Of a DNA stretch of 64,000 bases, positions 10,460 through 21,730 are shown one piece after another; position 1 is the stretch's first letter, and every line of letters begins with the position of its first letter. Under the pieces are notes generated by a model, which worked only from the letters and a program-made list of their open reading frames with translations, ran no database searches and was not told the origin of the DNA. Source of the DNA: Poecilobothrus nobilitatus (lineage: Eukaryota; Arthropoda; Insecta; Diptera; Dolichopodidae); the NCBI GenBank assembly GCA_947095535.1, contig OX352772.1:228852051-228916050 (forward strand), read 5' to 3'. The translations under genes were made by a program, and so were the position numbers.

Positions 10460-10744
10460 ATGGAGTTCACAAGAGCAATTATTACGTTTAATAAATTTTT
10501 TCTTGAAAATAAAAAAGATTTTAAAAAGAAATATAAAAGTGAAATTAAATATCATATAAAATTTCTGAGGAATTATGCTGACTCAACATTAATTCAGTTC
10601 AATTCATTCAAAGAAGTACAAGATGATAAATGGACAGATTTATTTTCTCTAAATTCAATTGAATTTCCTAAGAGATGTCTATTGCGATTAGCGAAAATTG
10701 TAAGGAAATTTAAAGAAAAAAATTATAAATATCGAAAATATTAA
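10460..10744 (+). CDS. Small basic hypothetical protein
   Basis: I prefer the ATG at 10460, giving 94 residues; the frame is also open from an upstream ATG at 10409. The protein is helical, strongly basic, and ends in a Lys/Arg/Tyr-rich tail. It has no signal peptide or membrane segment. It is the last open frame before element F1 begins at about 10872 and probably belongs to Maverick A. Its size and charge recall the small helical ORFs upstream of the integrases, but I cannot show homology. Confidence 0.4.
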   Translation: MEFTRAIITFNKFFLENKKDFKKKYKSEIKYHIKFLRNYADSTLIQFNSFKEVQDDKWTDLFSLNSIEFPKRCLLRLAKIVRKFKEKNYKYRKY

Positions 10745-10871
10745 AAAAATAAAAAACTTTGTAGTATATTTTTATTTTCTTTTTATATATTTTAATAAAA
10801 GGAATCCTCTGTTACATCATTTTAGTTATAAACATTTTTTTCATTTTAAAGAGGCAAATTTTTTTTGAGGC

Positions 10872-11918
10872 AAGGAAGCGAGTTAGATATGGACATGTAT
10901 ATATTCTGAATCAGGATCACCTCCTGAGTCTATTTAACGATGTCCGTCCGTCCGTCCGTTCGCACGATAACTCAAAAACTAATAAAGCTATCTTGATGAA
11001 ATTTATATAGTAGGTTATTAATTACGAAAGAAAGGCTAAGTTCGAATCTGGACAAAATCGGTCCATGGGTTCAGATTCTGGAAGCTTCCGAAGGAGCCCC
11101 AGAGCAAACGAGATTATCTCCAAAATCAACAAAGATGGAACCTTTAAATTTTTTATAATGATGTTCCTTCCCGTTTGATTTATGTCTCTGAAATTTAAGA
11201 GGATATGGTCCATGGGTTTGGATTTTGGAAGCTTCCGCACGAGCACCAGAGCAAATGAGATTATCTTCAAAAACAACAAAGATATAACCTTTAAATTCGG
11301 CAGAATGGTGTTCCTTCATGTTTGATTTATGTTTCTGAAATTTGTGAGGATTTAGTTCATGGGTTCAAATCTTGGAAGCTTGCGGACGAGCCCCAGAGCA
11401 AACGAGTATATCTCCACAACCAACAAAGATAGAACTTTTATTTTTAGTACAAAGGTGTTCTGTTATGTTTCCTTTTCAGTAAAATTGGAAACTGACATTT
11501 GAAAGAATTTGAACCATGGGTTCGTATTTTGGAAACTTCCGGACGAGCACAAGAGCAACGAGCATATCTCCAAAACCAACACAAGTAGAACCTTTAAATT
11601 TAGTACAATGGTGTTCTGGAGTTATAATTGGAGTTTAGTACAATTGGAGTGGCAATTTGGGTACCTGACCCACACCTCCCAAGGACTAACAATCTTCGAA
11701 ATTAATAAAGATAGAAACTTAAAATTTTTTACAAAGGTGTCAAGCATATACCAAGAGGATGCCTCTTTTACGTTCCTGAAATTCGAGTTGAATAAGACAG
11801 AAAAGGGAAGAAGTTCAAGCAGCTGCCAAAAAAACTTATGGGTTTTTAATTTAATTCGAATTATTCAGGTGTAGGGTATTAATAAGTCGGTTTCATCGAC
11901 TTACTGTTACATTTACTT
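10872..11918 (+). mobile_element. F1: short Helentron/DINE-like non-coding element, 5'-truncated
   Basis: Sequence from 10872 matches, in reverse complement, the outer end of F2 (29036-29235): 'ggaagcgagttagatatggacatg', the (GTCC)n tract at about 10940 and 'ataactcaaaaactaataaagct'. About three 147-bp monomers follow (11040-11480). A unique 3' body (11500-11868) leads to 'GTGTAGGGTAT' (11869-11879) and a stem-loop, AAGTCG at 11884-11889 pairing with CGACTT at 11897-11902. The end is at about 11918 (..TTTACTT). The first roughly 75 bp present in F2 are missing. No coding capacity is credible; frames in it are by-products of the repeat. Confidence 0.75.
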
Positions 11919-11950
11919 GTTTTCTATTTATTTCTAATTTATAATTATAA

Positions 11951-12294
11951 TTAATTAGAAAACCTTTCATTAAAAATTTGTTTCCGAGGATTACTATCTA
12001 GAATCTTACATATAATATCATTAGTATTTTGAATTCTTTGTTGGAATCTATAGCGATCCAGTGCTATGAATTCCCAATATTTTCGTCGAGCTAATTTATA
12101 CGCGGTATTCCATTTGTGTAATAATATATGTATCTGCGATTTTAAATTGAACTTAACTCTCTTTTTTATCTTCTCTTCATCACTCTCGTCCTCTTCAGAA
12201 GAATCTAAAAATTATCTTCCTGCTCCTCGATTTCTTCAGAAGAATCTGAAACATCCAACCACTCGAATAAATCTATAACCTCTTTCTTACTCAT
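11951..12294 (-). pseudogene. Acidic small protein of Maverick B, frameshifted
   Basis: A minus-strand ATG at 12294 starts 'MSKKEVIDLFEWLDV', followed by a Ser/Glu/Asp-rich acidic stretch. A frameshift near 12195 switches into a frame that is open to TAA at 11951-11953. It encodes a basic helical region ('LHKWNTAYKLARRKYWEF') and a conserved-looking end. The acidic-then-basic layout suggests a nucleic-acid-associated or scaffold role, but I do not recognise the family. It is immediately inside F1 and downstream of the other Maverick B genes in the same orientation. Confidence 0.4.
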
Positions 12295-13143
12295 CTTAAA
12301 TATAAATAATCTTTTTAAAAAAAGGAATCTGCTTTGACGTAATTTTAGATTTATATTTTAAAATTTATGTAGGCGTATTACATACAACACGCAAATTTTT
12401 TAATTTTTTAATTTTCAAGTAAATTTTAAAAATGTTAAAGATCTCATTATTATTTCTTATACAGTAAGTATTTCTTTTCAATTAGTATGGTGTTTTTTTA
12501 ATTTTTTTGTTTTTTTGTTTGTTGTTCTTTTGTTTTTTCAACATACCAAATTTCAAGTTCAAGAAACCATAGAAAATTTGTATTATATTGTATGTAGATA
12601 ATAAATTCTATTTTTCTACAATTCATTTTTCATTTTCCTTATCACATATTTAATTTCAAATTCAACAAACCACATTTTTTTAATCTCTCACAACTATAAG
12701 ACTATCAGTTAAAAAACGAACTATAAAAATTTTTTCAGTTTCCAAAAGCTTTGTACTTGTTTTCAGCAACTTTTTACGGACACCTGCTATAACTTCGTAC
12801 AATTCACTTATAACTTGCAGAAGTACTCGTGTATGAAAAATTTTTGTTTTGAATAGAAGAGATATCAATATTTATTCAAAGTTGTAGAACAATTACATAT
12901 GTGTCTAGCCCCAGCTTCTGCACCCAACCCAAGTTCTCCGCTGAGACCATCGTTTTAATTTACTTTCAGAAACGAAAATTCAATTCCATTATACCAGCTC
13001 CAATTTCTATTACATAATACCTTAACTGTCAAATTTGATGTGATGTCAATTGACAGTCCTAGAACGTACATATTATTACTAATATGTTGTACTATTTATA
13101 AGTTGTACATTTCGGTGTTGATGAAGTTCTTAGTTTTGGACTT
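12295..13143. other. Non-coding stretch in Maverick B
   Basis: AT-rich, with T-runs around 12490-12540. A 62-codon minus frame at 12680-12868 has no recognisable feature and is not called. A short hairpin, CTGTCAA...TTGACAG, lies near 13025-13055. Nothing else is seen. Confidence 0.4.
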
Positions 13144-13707
13144 CTAAGTAATGGTTTTAGTTTTCGTTTTTGCACTACCGGTCGATCTAAATGTTTTCTT
13201 CTTTTCAGGAGATGGTACAGCAACGGCAATTACATCACCACTTGGTGTTTTAAATAATCGATAATCAGAGGTCAAAGATGGTCTTTCTACTAATTTTTCA
13301 TTTTCCAACATTTCAGTTTGAGCTAATTTTTTAAATGAATTTTCATCATGCAAATCGAACACATCATCAGTTACTAATGGTACAAAATTGGTTTGTGCTG
13401 ATGTTAACTTGTATTTAGGTAATTCATTTTCTGTATGTGTATTTCGTTTAGAAAAGAATTTTGTTTGAGTGCCTGTATCAAATGTAAGATTATTAGCCTT
13501 TTCTGATAATCGTTTTGCGTGTCTTTTGTTAATTCCATATTTGGGAAGGTTTTGATGTTTTAAGTACCATTTTTGCAATGGTTTTAATTTTTTATCATAT
13601 AAAACTTTTTTCATTTTTTGGTGCAATAAATCCAAGTTTTTATCATCTTCAACTAATTTGCTAAATTTTGAAAATATTTCTAGTGACATAACAATCATTC
13701 GCTGCAT
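13144..13707 (-). CDS. Maverick B hypothetical protein (187 residues)
   Basis: The frame is intact. The first 75 residues are helical and basic ('KMKKVLYDKKLKPLQKWYLKHQ'). The middle is polar, and the last 50 residues are Lys/Thr/Ser-rich with a short hydrophobic strand ('DVIAVAVPSPEKKK'). The helical region with a 'KW..Y.Q.L' pattern resembles a small protein I associate with Polinton gene clusters next to the packaging ATPase, possibly a minor virion protein. That link is weak. It follows the basic/hydrophobic protein gene (13733-14014) by 25 bp in the same orientation, as in a compact viral gene row. Confidence 0.45.
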   Translation of the reverse strand: MQRMIVMSLEIFSKFSKLVEDDKNLDLLHQKMKKVLYDKKLKPLQKWYLKHQNLPKYGINKRHAKRLSEKANNLTFDTGTQTKFFSKRNTHTENELPKYKLTSAQTNFVPLVTDDVFDLHDENSFKKLAQTEMLENEKLVERPSLTSDYRLFKTPSGDVIAVAVPSPEKKKTFRSTGSAKTKTKTIT

Positions 13708-13732
13708 TATGTCTTACTGAGAAGTTTTCCTA

Positions 13733-14014
13733 TTACACCAGATAATATAGAGTACCAATTAATGTAGGTAAAAATCCTCCATGTTGAATTAACGTTTTTC
13801 GTTTAGGTTTTATACCTTTTTGTGGACACGCTAAGAGTCTCAATTGTTTTTTATGTTTTTTTAGTTTTATTTTTTGTGATGGTGATATTATATTGTTTCC
13901 GTTTAACACATTAATTGCAATTTCAGCAATAGTTTTTATTATATCATCATCACAAAATTTTAGAATATTTTTACGAAAATTCTTGTTGCTGCATTTTCCT
14001 AGTACATGTAACAT
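13733..14014 (-). CDS. Small basic protein with hydrophobic C-terminus (Maverick B)
   Basis: The likely start is the Met at 14014, within a longer frame whose upstream part belongs to the ATPase. The product is about 93 residues: a helical segment ('IIKTIAEIAINVLNGN'), a Lys-rich linker ('KIKLKKHKKQLRLLACP'), and a terminal 'QHGGFLPTLIGTLYYLV' hydrophobic stretch. The Gly-Gly-Phe-Leu-Pro motif before a hydrophobic helix recurs in small Polinton virion proteins and recalls adenovirus core/membrane-active peptides. The comparison is from memory and approximate. Confidence 0.45.
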   Translation of the reverse strand: MLHVLGKCSNKNFRKNILKFCDDDIIKTIAEIAINVLNGNNIISPSQKIKLKKHKKQLRLLACPQKGIKPKRKTLIQHGGFLPTLIGTLYYLV

Positions 14015-14089
14015 ATGTCGGTTTTCTTCAACCGTTTCATATTTTAAGCACTTGCTTAAATCTTTGGTAGCACAAAAACAAACGCAATA

Positions 14090-14640
14090 TTCCTCTGAGA
14101 ATATGTTAGTTCTAATTCGAAACAAATCGTTAATGTCTTGTGTTAAATCTAATACAATATAACCATGTGGACTTGATGTTGATACCCCTAGGAAGCTTTT
14201 TATAATTTCCGGATATAGTTGTCTAGCTAGAGGGAAAATCTGTGATTTATCTCGAGGGTTTTTAAAAAGTACCAAATATTTGCAATTTTATGAAATATTT
14301 CGTGAGAATTTCCCCTGATCAAAAATGTTTTGCGTTAATAAATAATAGACAAATTACGGTGGTGTGAACTTTTAGTAAAAAGTTCACATGCTTGTTTGTT
14401 TCCTGAATCTAAAATTAAATCATCTAAAGCAATTAACGTAGGTTTATTTTTGTTTTCATTAAGCTCTTCCGGAATGCCGGCATAAAAGTCTATAGCAGGG
14501 AAATCTATATTTCTTGGAGCAGCAAAAATTTCTGGGTTACTCCATTTTATTTTTTCAATTTTGGGATGTATCAATCTACTAATATTTTTGATTAATTTGC
14601 ATAGAAATGTTGTTTTCCCACATCCAGATGGTCATTGGTC
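14090..14640 (-). pseudogene. Polinton-type genome-packaging ATPase (A32/FtsK-like), disrupted
   Basis: On the minus strand a Walker A 'PSGCGKTTF' lies at about 14608-14634, directly after an in-frame TGA that replaces the expected upstream residue. 'WSNPEIFAAP' follows, then the Walker B-like 'PTLIALDDLILD' and 'LFTKSSHHRNLSIIYLTQN'. A frameshift near 14335 and a TAA near 14295 precede 'YLVLFKNPRDKSQ', which continues in the 14275 frame to about 14092. This order is that of the Polinton packaging ATPase, which pumps genome into capsids. The N-terminus before Walker A is lost. Identification is strong; function is excluded. Confidence 0.72.
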
Positions 14641-14833
14641 ATACCATCATCGGTCATACCATCATTGTAAATGGATGATTCAAATATATCATTATCGGTT
14701 AGTGTTTTAAAAATGATTAAAAGGTAAAATAGTTTCGTCTTGAAATATATATAGACAGTAAAAGTGTATTATAGCTTATTCTCAGTTTAAAAAATGGAGG
14801 TGAAAGATGTATAATTTATTCTTATTTTAAAAG

Positions 14834-15109
14834 ATGGAGGTGAAAGATGCGGAAGAGTATTTAAAATCATATTCCTCTGTTTTATTAAATGAGCATAAGC
14901 AACGTATTTTTCACATGTATAAATACATTAAAGAATTATCAAAAACAGAAAAATTTACATCAATATACGGAACTCATTTTGGTCTTTGTTCTTGCGCTTT
15001 CAACCATTGGTCATCTGGACCAGATACATGTAACTCTAGCTCTATAGAAAATTATAAAATAGAATTGAAAGATCTGATTAAATGGTACAAACATAATGTC
15101 AAGGGCTAA
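14834..15109 (+). CDS. Small hypothetical protein before the Maverick B integrase
   Basis: An ATG at 14834 opens 91 codons, ending at 15109. The first half is helical and charged ('LNEHKQRIFHMYKYIKEL'). The second half contains 'FGLCSCAFNHW' and a further Cys. A direct repeat just upstream duplicates 'gatggaggtgaaagatg' (near 14795 and 14832). It occupies the same relative position as the ORF at 7312-7605 before the other integrase. The two share the helical-then-Cys design, so a common gene is plausible. Function is unknown. Confidence 0.4.
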   Translation: MEVKDAEEYLKSYSSVLLNEHKQRIFHMYKYIKELSKTEKFTSIYGTHFGLCSCAFNHWSSGPDTCNSSSIENYKIELKDLIKWYKHNVKG

Positions 15110-15112
15110 ATA

Positions 15113-15456
15113 GTAACGGAAATACATAGACCAGCCAGACGAAACTTTCGTCGAAGAAAATTTAATCAAAAAGGTTTAAACTACACATGGCAAATCGATT
15201 TAGTAGAAAAGATTCCATATGCAAGGTACAGCAAAGGAAATAAATATTTATTAACTGTAATAGACACTTCTTCCAAGTATCCTTATGCTGAGCCAATTAA
15301 AACTAAAAATGCTACTAATGTTTTACTTGGCATGCAAAATATTTTTAAACGTGCTGAACACACCCAAAAAATATTTAATCTGATCAAGGTAAAGAGTTTT
15401 TCAACAAAGAATTTACAAAACTTATGGAAAGAAAAAAAATTATTCAATATTATTAG
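15113..15456 (+). pseudogene. Maverick B integrase, N-terminal half
   Basis: Coding begins with 'EIHRPARRNFRRR', then the first catalytic Asp in 'WQIDLVEK' and 'LLTVIDTSSKYPYAEP'. After a frameshift near 15360 the second Asp appears in 'SDQGKEFFN', followed by 'FTKLMERKKI'. The match to the intact layout of the other integrase stops at about 15456, roughly 25 codons before the point where a C-terminal half resumes at 37923. The region that should contain the catalytic Glu is missing. The two halves have the same orientation and order, so one gene interrupted by later insertions is the simplest reading. Confidence 0.72.
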
Positions 15457-15690
15457 AGATGACAAAAACTGTAATTTTTCAATAACAATTCCTAACTGTT
15501 ATTCTTACTTTGAAATAACACGTAAAAATACGTGTTATTAAAATAACAATTACTTTTTAAATCTCAATCTTTTTAGCCATACATATGTAGTTAATAATAA
15601 TTAAAAAGAAATCTGTAAAATATAATACAAATAAATGAAATTTCGTATTTTTTTACAAGCTTATTGTTTTATTAAAAACTTTTGCAAAAA
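15457..15690. other. AT-rich stretch with a perfect hairpin
   Basis: No gene. The notable feature is AATAACACGTA at 15514-15524, perfectly complementary to TACGTGTTATT at 15529-15539, with a 4-base loop. Other 'aataac' words recur here and at 30600-30680, where CCTGTTATTT and AAATAACAGG form another hairpin. These look like remains of a small hairpin-rich repeat. Confidence 0.5.
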
Positions 15691-15836
15691 TGACTGATAT
15701 TGAATATTGTTATTTTCAATACACAAATACCAGCTAGTATTTTTAAAACAAAAATAACAACCTGGTATTTTTTGACTGATATTGAATATTATTATTTTCA
15801 ATACACAAATACCAGCTAGTATTTTTAAAATAAAAA
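15691..15836. repeat. 82-bp tandem units, one intact and one interrupted by F2
   Basis: The unit begins 'tgactgatattgaatatt', includes the near-palindrome 'aataccagctagtattt' and 'tttttaaaacaaaaataacaacctgg', and repeats at 15773 with an 82-bp offset. The second copy is cut at 15836 where F2 begins. Further units appear at 29295-29376 and from 30151, so the array continues on the other side of both F2 and E1. The first unit gives the uninterrupted version of the insertion site. Confidence 0.8.
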
Positions 15837-17608
15837 TAAGTAAATGTAACAGTAAGTCGATGCAACCGACTTATTAATACCCTATACCTGAATAATTCGA
15901 ATTAAATTAAAAATCCATAAGTTTTTTTGGCAGCTGCTTGAACTTCTTACCTTTTCTGTCTTATTCAACTCGAATTTCGGGAACGTAAAAAAGGCATCCT
16001 CTTAGGATATGCTTGACACCTTTGTAAAAAACTTTTTATTAATTTCGAAGATTGTTAGTCCTTGGGAAGTGTGTGTCAGGTACCCGAATTGCCACTCCAA
16101 TTGTACTAAACTCCAATTGTAACTCCAGAACAGCATTGTAATAAATTTAAAGGTTCTACTTTTGTTGGTTTTGGAGATATGCTCGTTGCTCTTGTGCTCG
16201 TCCGGAAGTTTCCACAATACAAACCCATGGTTCAAATTCTTTCAAATGTCAGTTTCCAATTTTACAGAAAAGGAAACATAACAGAACACCTTTGTACTAA
16301 AAATAAAAGTTCTATCTTTGTTGGTTGTGGAGATATACTCGTTTGCTCTGGGGTTCGTCCACAAGCTTCCAAGATTTGAACCCATGAACTAAATCCTCAC
16401 AAATTTCAGAAACATAAATCAAACATGAAGGAACACCATTATGCCTAATTTAAAGGTTATATTTTTGTTGCTTTTGGAGATAATATCATTCGCTCTGAGG
16501 TCGTTCGGAAGCTTCCAAAATCCGAACCCCAGGACCAAATCCTCTCAAATTTCAGAGACCTAAATCAAACATGAAAGAACAACATTCTGCCGCATTTAAA
16601 GGGCATATCTTTGTTGTTTTTGGAGATAATCTCATTTGCTCTAGGGCTCGTTCGGAAGCTTCCAAAATCCGAACCCATGGACCAAATCCTCTCAAATTTC
16701 AAAGACTTAAATAAAACATGAAAGAACACCACTCTGCCAAATTTAAAGGTTATATCTTAGCTGGTTTCGAAGATAATCTCATTTGCTCCGGTGCTCGTTC
16801 GGAAGCTTCCAAAATCCAAACCTATGGACTAAATCCTGTCAAATTTCAGAGACATCAATCGAACGGAATGGAACATCATTGTACAAAATTTAAAGGTTAT
16901 ATCTTTGTTGATTTTCGAGATAATCTCATTTGTTCTGGGGCTCGTTCGGAAGCTTCTACAATCCAATCCCATGGACCATATCCTCTTAAATTTCAGAGAC
17001 ATAAATCAAACGGGAAGGAATATCATTGTAAAAAATTTAAAGGTTCTATCTTTATTGGTTTTGGAGATAATCTCGTTTGATCTGGTGCTGGTTCGGAAGC
17101 TTCCAAAATACGAATCCATGGTTCAAATTCTTTCAAATGTTAGTTTCCAATTTTATAGAAAAGGAAACGTAACAGCACACTCTTGTACTAAAAATAAAGG
17201 TTCTAATTTTGTTGGTTGTGGAGATATACTCATTTGCTCTGGAGGTCGTTCGGAAGCTTCCAAGATAAGATCCCATGAACCAAACCCTGTCAAATTTGAG
17301 AGACTTAAACAAAACATGAAAGAACACCACTCTGCCAAATTTAAAGGTTATATCTTAGTTGGTTTTGGAGATAATCTCATTTGCTCTGGTGCTCGTTCGG
17401 AACCTTCCAAAATCCAAACCCATGGACCAAACCCTCTTAAATTTAAGAGGCATAAATCGAACGGGAAGGAACATCATTACACAAAATTTAAAGGTTCTAC
17501 CATTGTTGATTTTGGAGATAATCTCGTTTACTCTGGGGCTCGTTCGGAAGCTTCCAAGATCCGAACCCATTAACCAAATCCTCTCAACTTTCAGAGACTT
17601 AAATGAAA

Positions 17609-20600
17609 CATGAAAGAACACCACTCTGCCAAATTTAAAGGTTATATCTTAGTTGGTTTTGGAGATAATCTCATTTGCTCCATTGCTCGTTCGGAAGCTT
17701 CCAAAATCCAAACCCATGGAACAAATCCTCTTAAATTTAAGAGACATAAATCGAACGGGAAGGAACATCATTATACAAAATTTAAAGGTTCTATCTTTGT
17801 TGATTTTGGAGATAATCTCGTTTGCTCTGGGGCTCGTTCGGAAGTTTCCCAAATCCGAACCCATGGTCCAAATCCTCTTAAATTTCAGAGACATAAATCG
17901 AACGGGAAGGAACATCATTGTACAAAATTTAAAGTTTATATCTTAGTTGGTTTTGGAGATAATCTCATTTGCTCTGGTGCTAGTTCGGAAGCTTCCAAAA
18001 TACAAACCCATGTACCAAATCCTCTTAAATTTCAGAGACATAAATCGAACGGGACGGAACATCATTACACAAAATTTAAAGGTTCTCTCTTTGTTGATTT
18101 TGGAGATAATCTCATTTGCTCTGGTACTCGTTCGGAAGCTTCCAAAATCCAAACCCATGGACCAAATCCTCTTAAATTTCAGAGACATAAATCGAACGGG
18201 ACGGAACATCATTACACAAAATTTAAAGGTTCTCTCTTTGTTGATTTTGGAGATAATCTCATTTGCTCTGGTACTCGTTCGGAGCTTCCAAAATCCAAAC
18301 CCATGGACCAAATCCTCTTAAATTTCAGAGACATAAATCGAACGGGAAGGAACATCGTTGTACAAAAGTTAAAGGTTATATCTTTGTTGATTTTGGAGAT
18401 AATCTCATTTGCTCTGGTACTCGTTCGGAAGCTTCCAAAATACGAACCCATGGACCAAATCCTCTTAAATTTAAGAGGCATAAATCGAACGGGAAGGAAC
18501 ATCATTACACAAAATTTAAAGGTTCTACCATTGTTGATTTTGGAGATAATCTCGTTTGCTCTGGGGCTCGTTCGGAAGCTTCCAAGATCCGAACTCATTA
18601 ACCAAATCCTCTCAACTTTCAGAGACTTAAATAAAACATGAAAGAACACCACTCTGCCAAATTTAAAGGTTATATCTTTGTTGGTTTTGGAGATAATCTC
18701 ATTTGCTCCATTGCTCGTTCGGAAGCTTCCAAAATCCAAACCCATGGAACAAATCCTCTTAAATTTAAGAGACATAAATCGAACGGGAAGGAACATCATT
18801 ATACAAAATTTAAAGGTTCTCTCTTTGTTGATTTTGGAGATAATCTCGTTTGCTCTGGGGCTCGTTCGGAAGTTTCCCAAATCCGAACCCATGGTATAAA
18901 TCCTAATAAATTTCAGAGACATAAATCGAACGGGAAGGAACATCATTGTACAAAATTTAAAGTTTATATCTTAGTTGGTTTTGGAGATCATCTCATTTGC
19001 TCTGGTGCTAGTTCAGAAGCTTCCAAAATACGAACCCATGGACCAAATCCTCTTAAATTTCAGAGACATAAATGGAGCGGAAAGGAATATCATTATACAA
19101 AATTTAAAGGTTCTCTCCTTGTTGATTTTGGAGATAATCTCATTTGCTCTGGTACTCGTTCGAAAGCTTCCAAAATGCAAACCCATGGACCAAATCCTCT
19201 TAAATTTCAGAGACATAAATCGAACGGGACGGAACATCATTACACAAAATTTAAAGGTTCTCTTTTTGTTGATTTTGGAGATAATCTCATTTGCTCTGGT
19301 ACTCGTTCGGAGCTTCTAAAATCCAAACCCATGGACCAAATCCTCTTAAAATTCAGAGACATAAATCGAACGGGAAGGAACATCATTGTACAAAAGTTAA
19401 AGGTTATATCTTTGTTGATTTTGGAGATAATCTCATTTGCTCTGGTACTCGTTCGGAAGCTTCCAAAATCCAAACCCATGGACCAAATCCTCCTTAATTT
19501 CAAAGACTTAAATAAAGCATGCAAGAACACCACTCTGCCAAATTTAAAGGTTATATCTTAGCTCGTTTCGAAGATAATCTCATTTGCTCTGGTGCTCGTT
19601 CGGAAGCTTCCAAAATCCAAACCCATGGACCAAATCCTCTTAAATTTCAGAGACATAAATCAAACGGGACGGAACATCATTACACAAAATTTAAAGGTTC
19701 TCTCTTTGTTGATTTTGGAGATAATCTCATTTGCTCTGGTACTCGTTCGGAAGCTTCCAAAATCAAAACCCATGGACCAAATTCTCTTAAATTTCAGAAA
19801 TATAAATCGAACGGAAAGGAACATCATTATACAAAATTTAAAGGTTCTCTCTTTCTTGATTTTGGAGATAATCTCATTTGCTCTGGTACTCGTTCGGAAG
19901 CTTCCAAAATCCAAACCCATGGACGAAATCCTCTTAAATTTCAAAGACTTAAATAAAGCATGAAAGAACACCACTCTGCCAAATTTAAAGGTTATATCTT
20001 AGTTGGTTTTGGAGATAATCTCATTTGCTCCATTGCTCGTTCGGAAGCTTCCAAAATCCAAACCCATGGAACAAATCCTCTTAAATTTAAGAGACATAAA
20101 TCGAACGGGAAGGAACATCATTATACAAAATTTAAAGGTTCTATCTTTGTTGATTTTGGAGATAATCTCGTTTGCTCTGGGGCTCGTTCGGAAGTTTCCC
20201 AAATCCGAACCCATGGTCCAAATCCTCTTAAATTTCAGAGACATAAATCGAACGGGAAGGAACATCATTGTACAAAATTTAAAGTTTATATCTTAGTTGG
20301 TTTTGGAGATAATCTCATTTGCTCTGGTGCTAGTTCGGAAGCTTCCAAAATACGAACCCATGGACCAAATCCTCTTAAATTTAAGAGGCATAAATCGAAC
20401 GGAAAGGAACATCATTACACAAAATTTAAAGGTTCTACCATTGTTGATTTTGGAGATAATCTCGTTTGCTCTGGGGCTCGTTCGGAAGCTTCCAAGATCC
20501 GAACCCATTAACCAAATCCTCTCAACTTTCAGAGACTTAAATAAAACATGAAAGAACACCACTCTGCCAAATTTAAAGGTTATATCTTAGTTGGTTTTGG

Positions 20601-21730
20601 AGATAATCTCATTTGCTCCATTGCTCATTCGGAAGCTTCCAAAATCCAAACCCATGGAACAAATCCTCTTAAATTTAAGAGACATAAATCGAACGGGAAG
20701 GAACATCATTATACAAAATTTAAAGGTTCGATCTTTGTTGATTTTGGAGATAATCTCGTTTGCTCTGGGGCTCGTTCGGAAGTTTCCCAAATCCGAACCC
20801 ATGGACCAAATCCTCTTAAATTTCAGGGACATAAATCGAACGGGAAGGAACATCATTGTACAAAATTTAAAGTTTATATCTTAGTTGGTTTTGGAGATAA
20901 TCTCATTTGCTCTGGTGCTAGTTCGGAAGCTTCCAAAATACGAACCCATGGACCAAATCCTCTTAAATTTCAGAGACATAAATCGAGCGGAAAGGAATAT
21001 CATTATACAAAATTTAAAGGTTCTCTCCTTGTTGATTTTGGAGATAATCTCATTTGCTCTGGTACTCGTTCGGAAGCTTCCAAAATCCAAACCCATGGAC
21101 CAAATCCTCTTAAATTTCAGAGACATAAATCGAGAGGAAAGGAATATCATTATACAAATATTAAAGGTTCTCTCCTTGTTGATTTTGGAGATAATCTCAT
21201 TTGCTCTGGTACTCGTTCGGAAGCTTCCAAAATCCGAACCCATGGACCAAATCCTCTTAAATTTCAGAGACATAAATCGAACGGGACGGAACATCATTAC
21301 ACAAAATTTAAAGGTTCTCTCTTTGTTGATTTTGGAGATAATCTCATTTGCTCTGGTACTCGTTCGAAGCTTCCAAAATCCAAACCCATGGACCAAATCC
21401 TCTTAAATTTCAGAGACATAAATCGAACGGGACGGAACATCATTACACAAAATTTAAAGGTTCTCTCTTTGTTTATTTTGGAGATAATCTCATTTGCTCT
21501 GGTACTCGTTCGGAAGCTTCCAAAATCCAAACCCATGGACCAAATCCTCTTAAATTTCAGAAACATAAATCGAACGGAAAGGAACATCATTATACAAAAT
21601 TTAAAGGTTCTCTCTTTGTTGATTTTGGAGATAATCTCATTTGCTCTGGTACTCGTTCGGAAGCTTCCAAAATCCAAACCCATGGACGAAATCCTCTTAA
21701 ATTTCAAAGACTTAAATAAAGCATGAAAGA
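17609..21730. repeat. Higher-order repeats inside the satellite
   Basis: A multi-monomer block starting at 'acatgaaagaacaccactctgcc' and containing the unusual 'tttgctccattgctc' variant recurs at 17609, 18637, 19959 and 20547. The intervals are close to multiples of 147 (about 7, 9 and 4 monomers). Within blocks the order of variant monomers is largely preserved, which indicates unequal exchange or replication slippage of several monomers at a time. Confidence 0.7.

Noticed and set aside
13893..14162. Plus-strand frame opposite the Maverick B ATPase and basic protein
   Set aside because: Antisense shadow; the minus strand carries the recognisable ATPase motifs.
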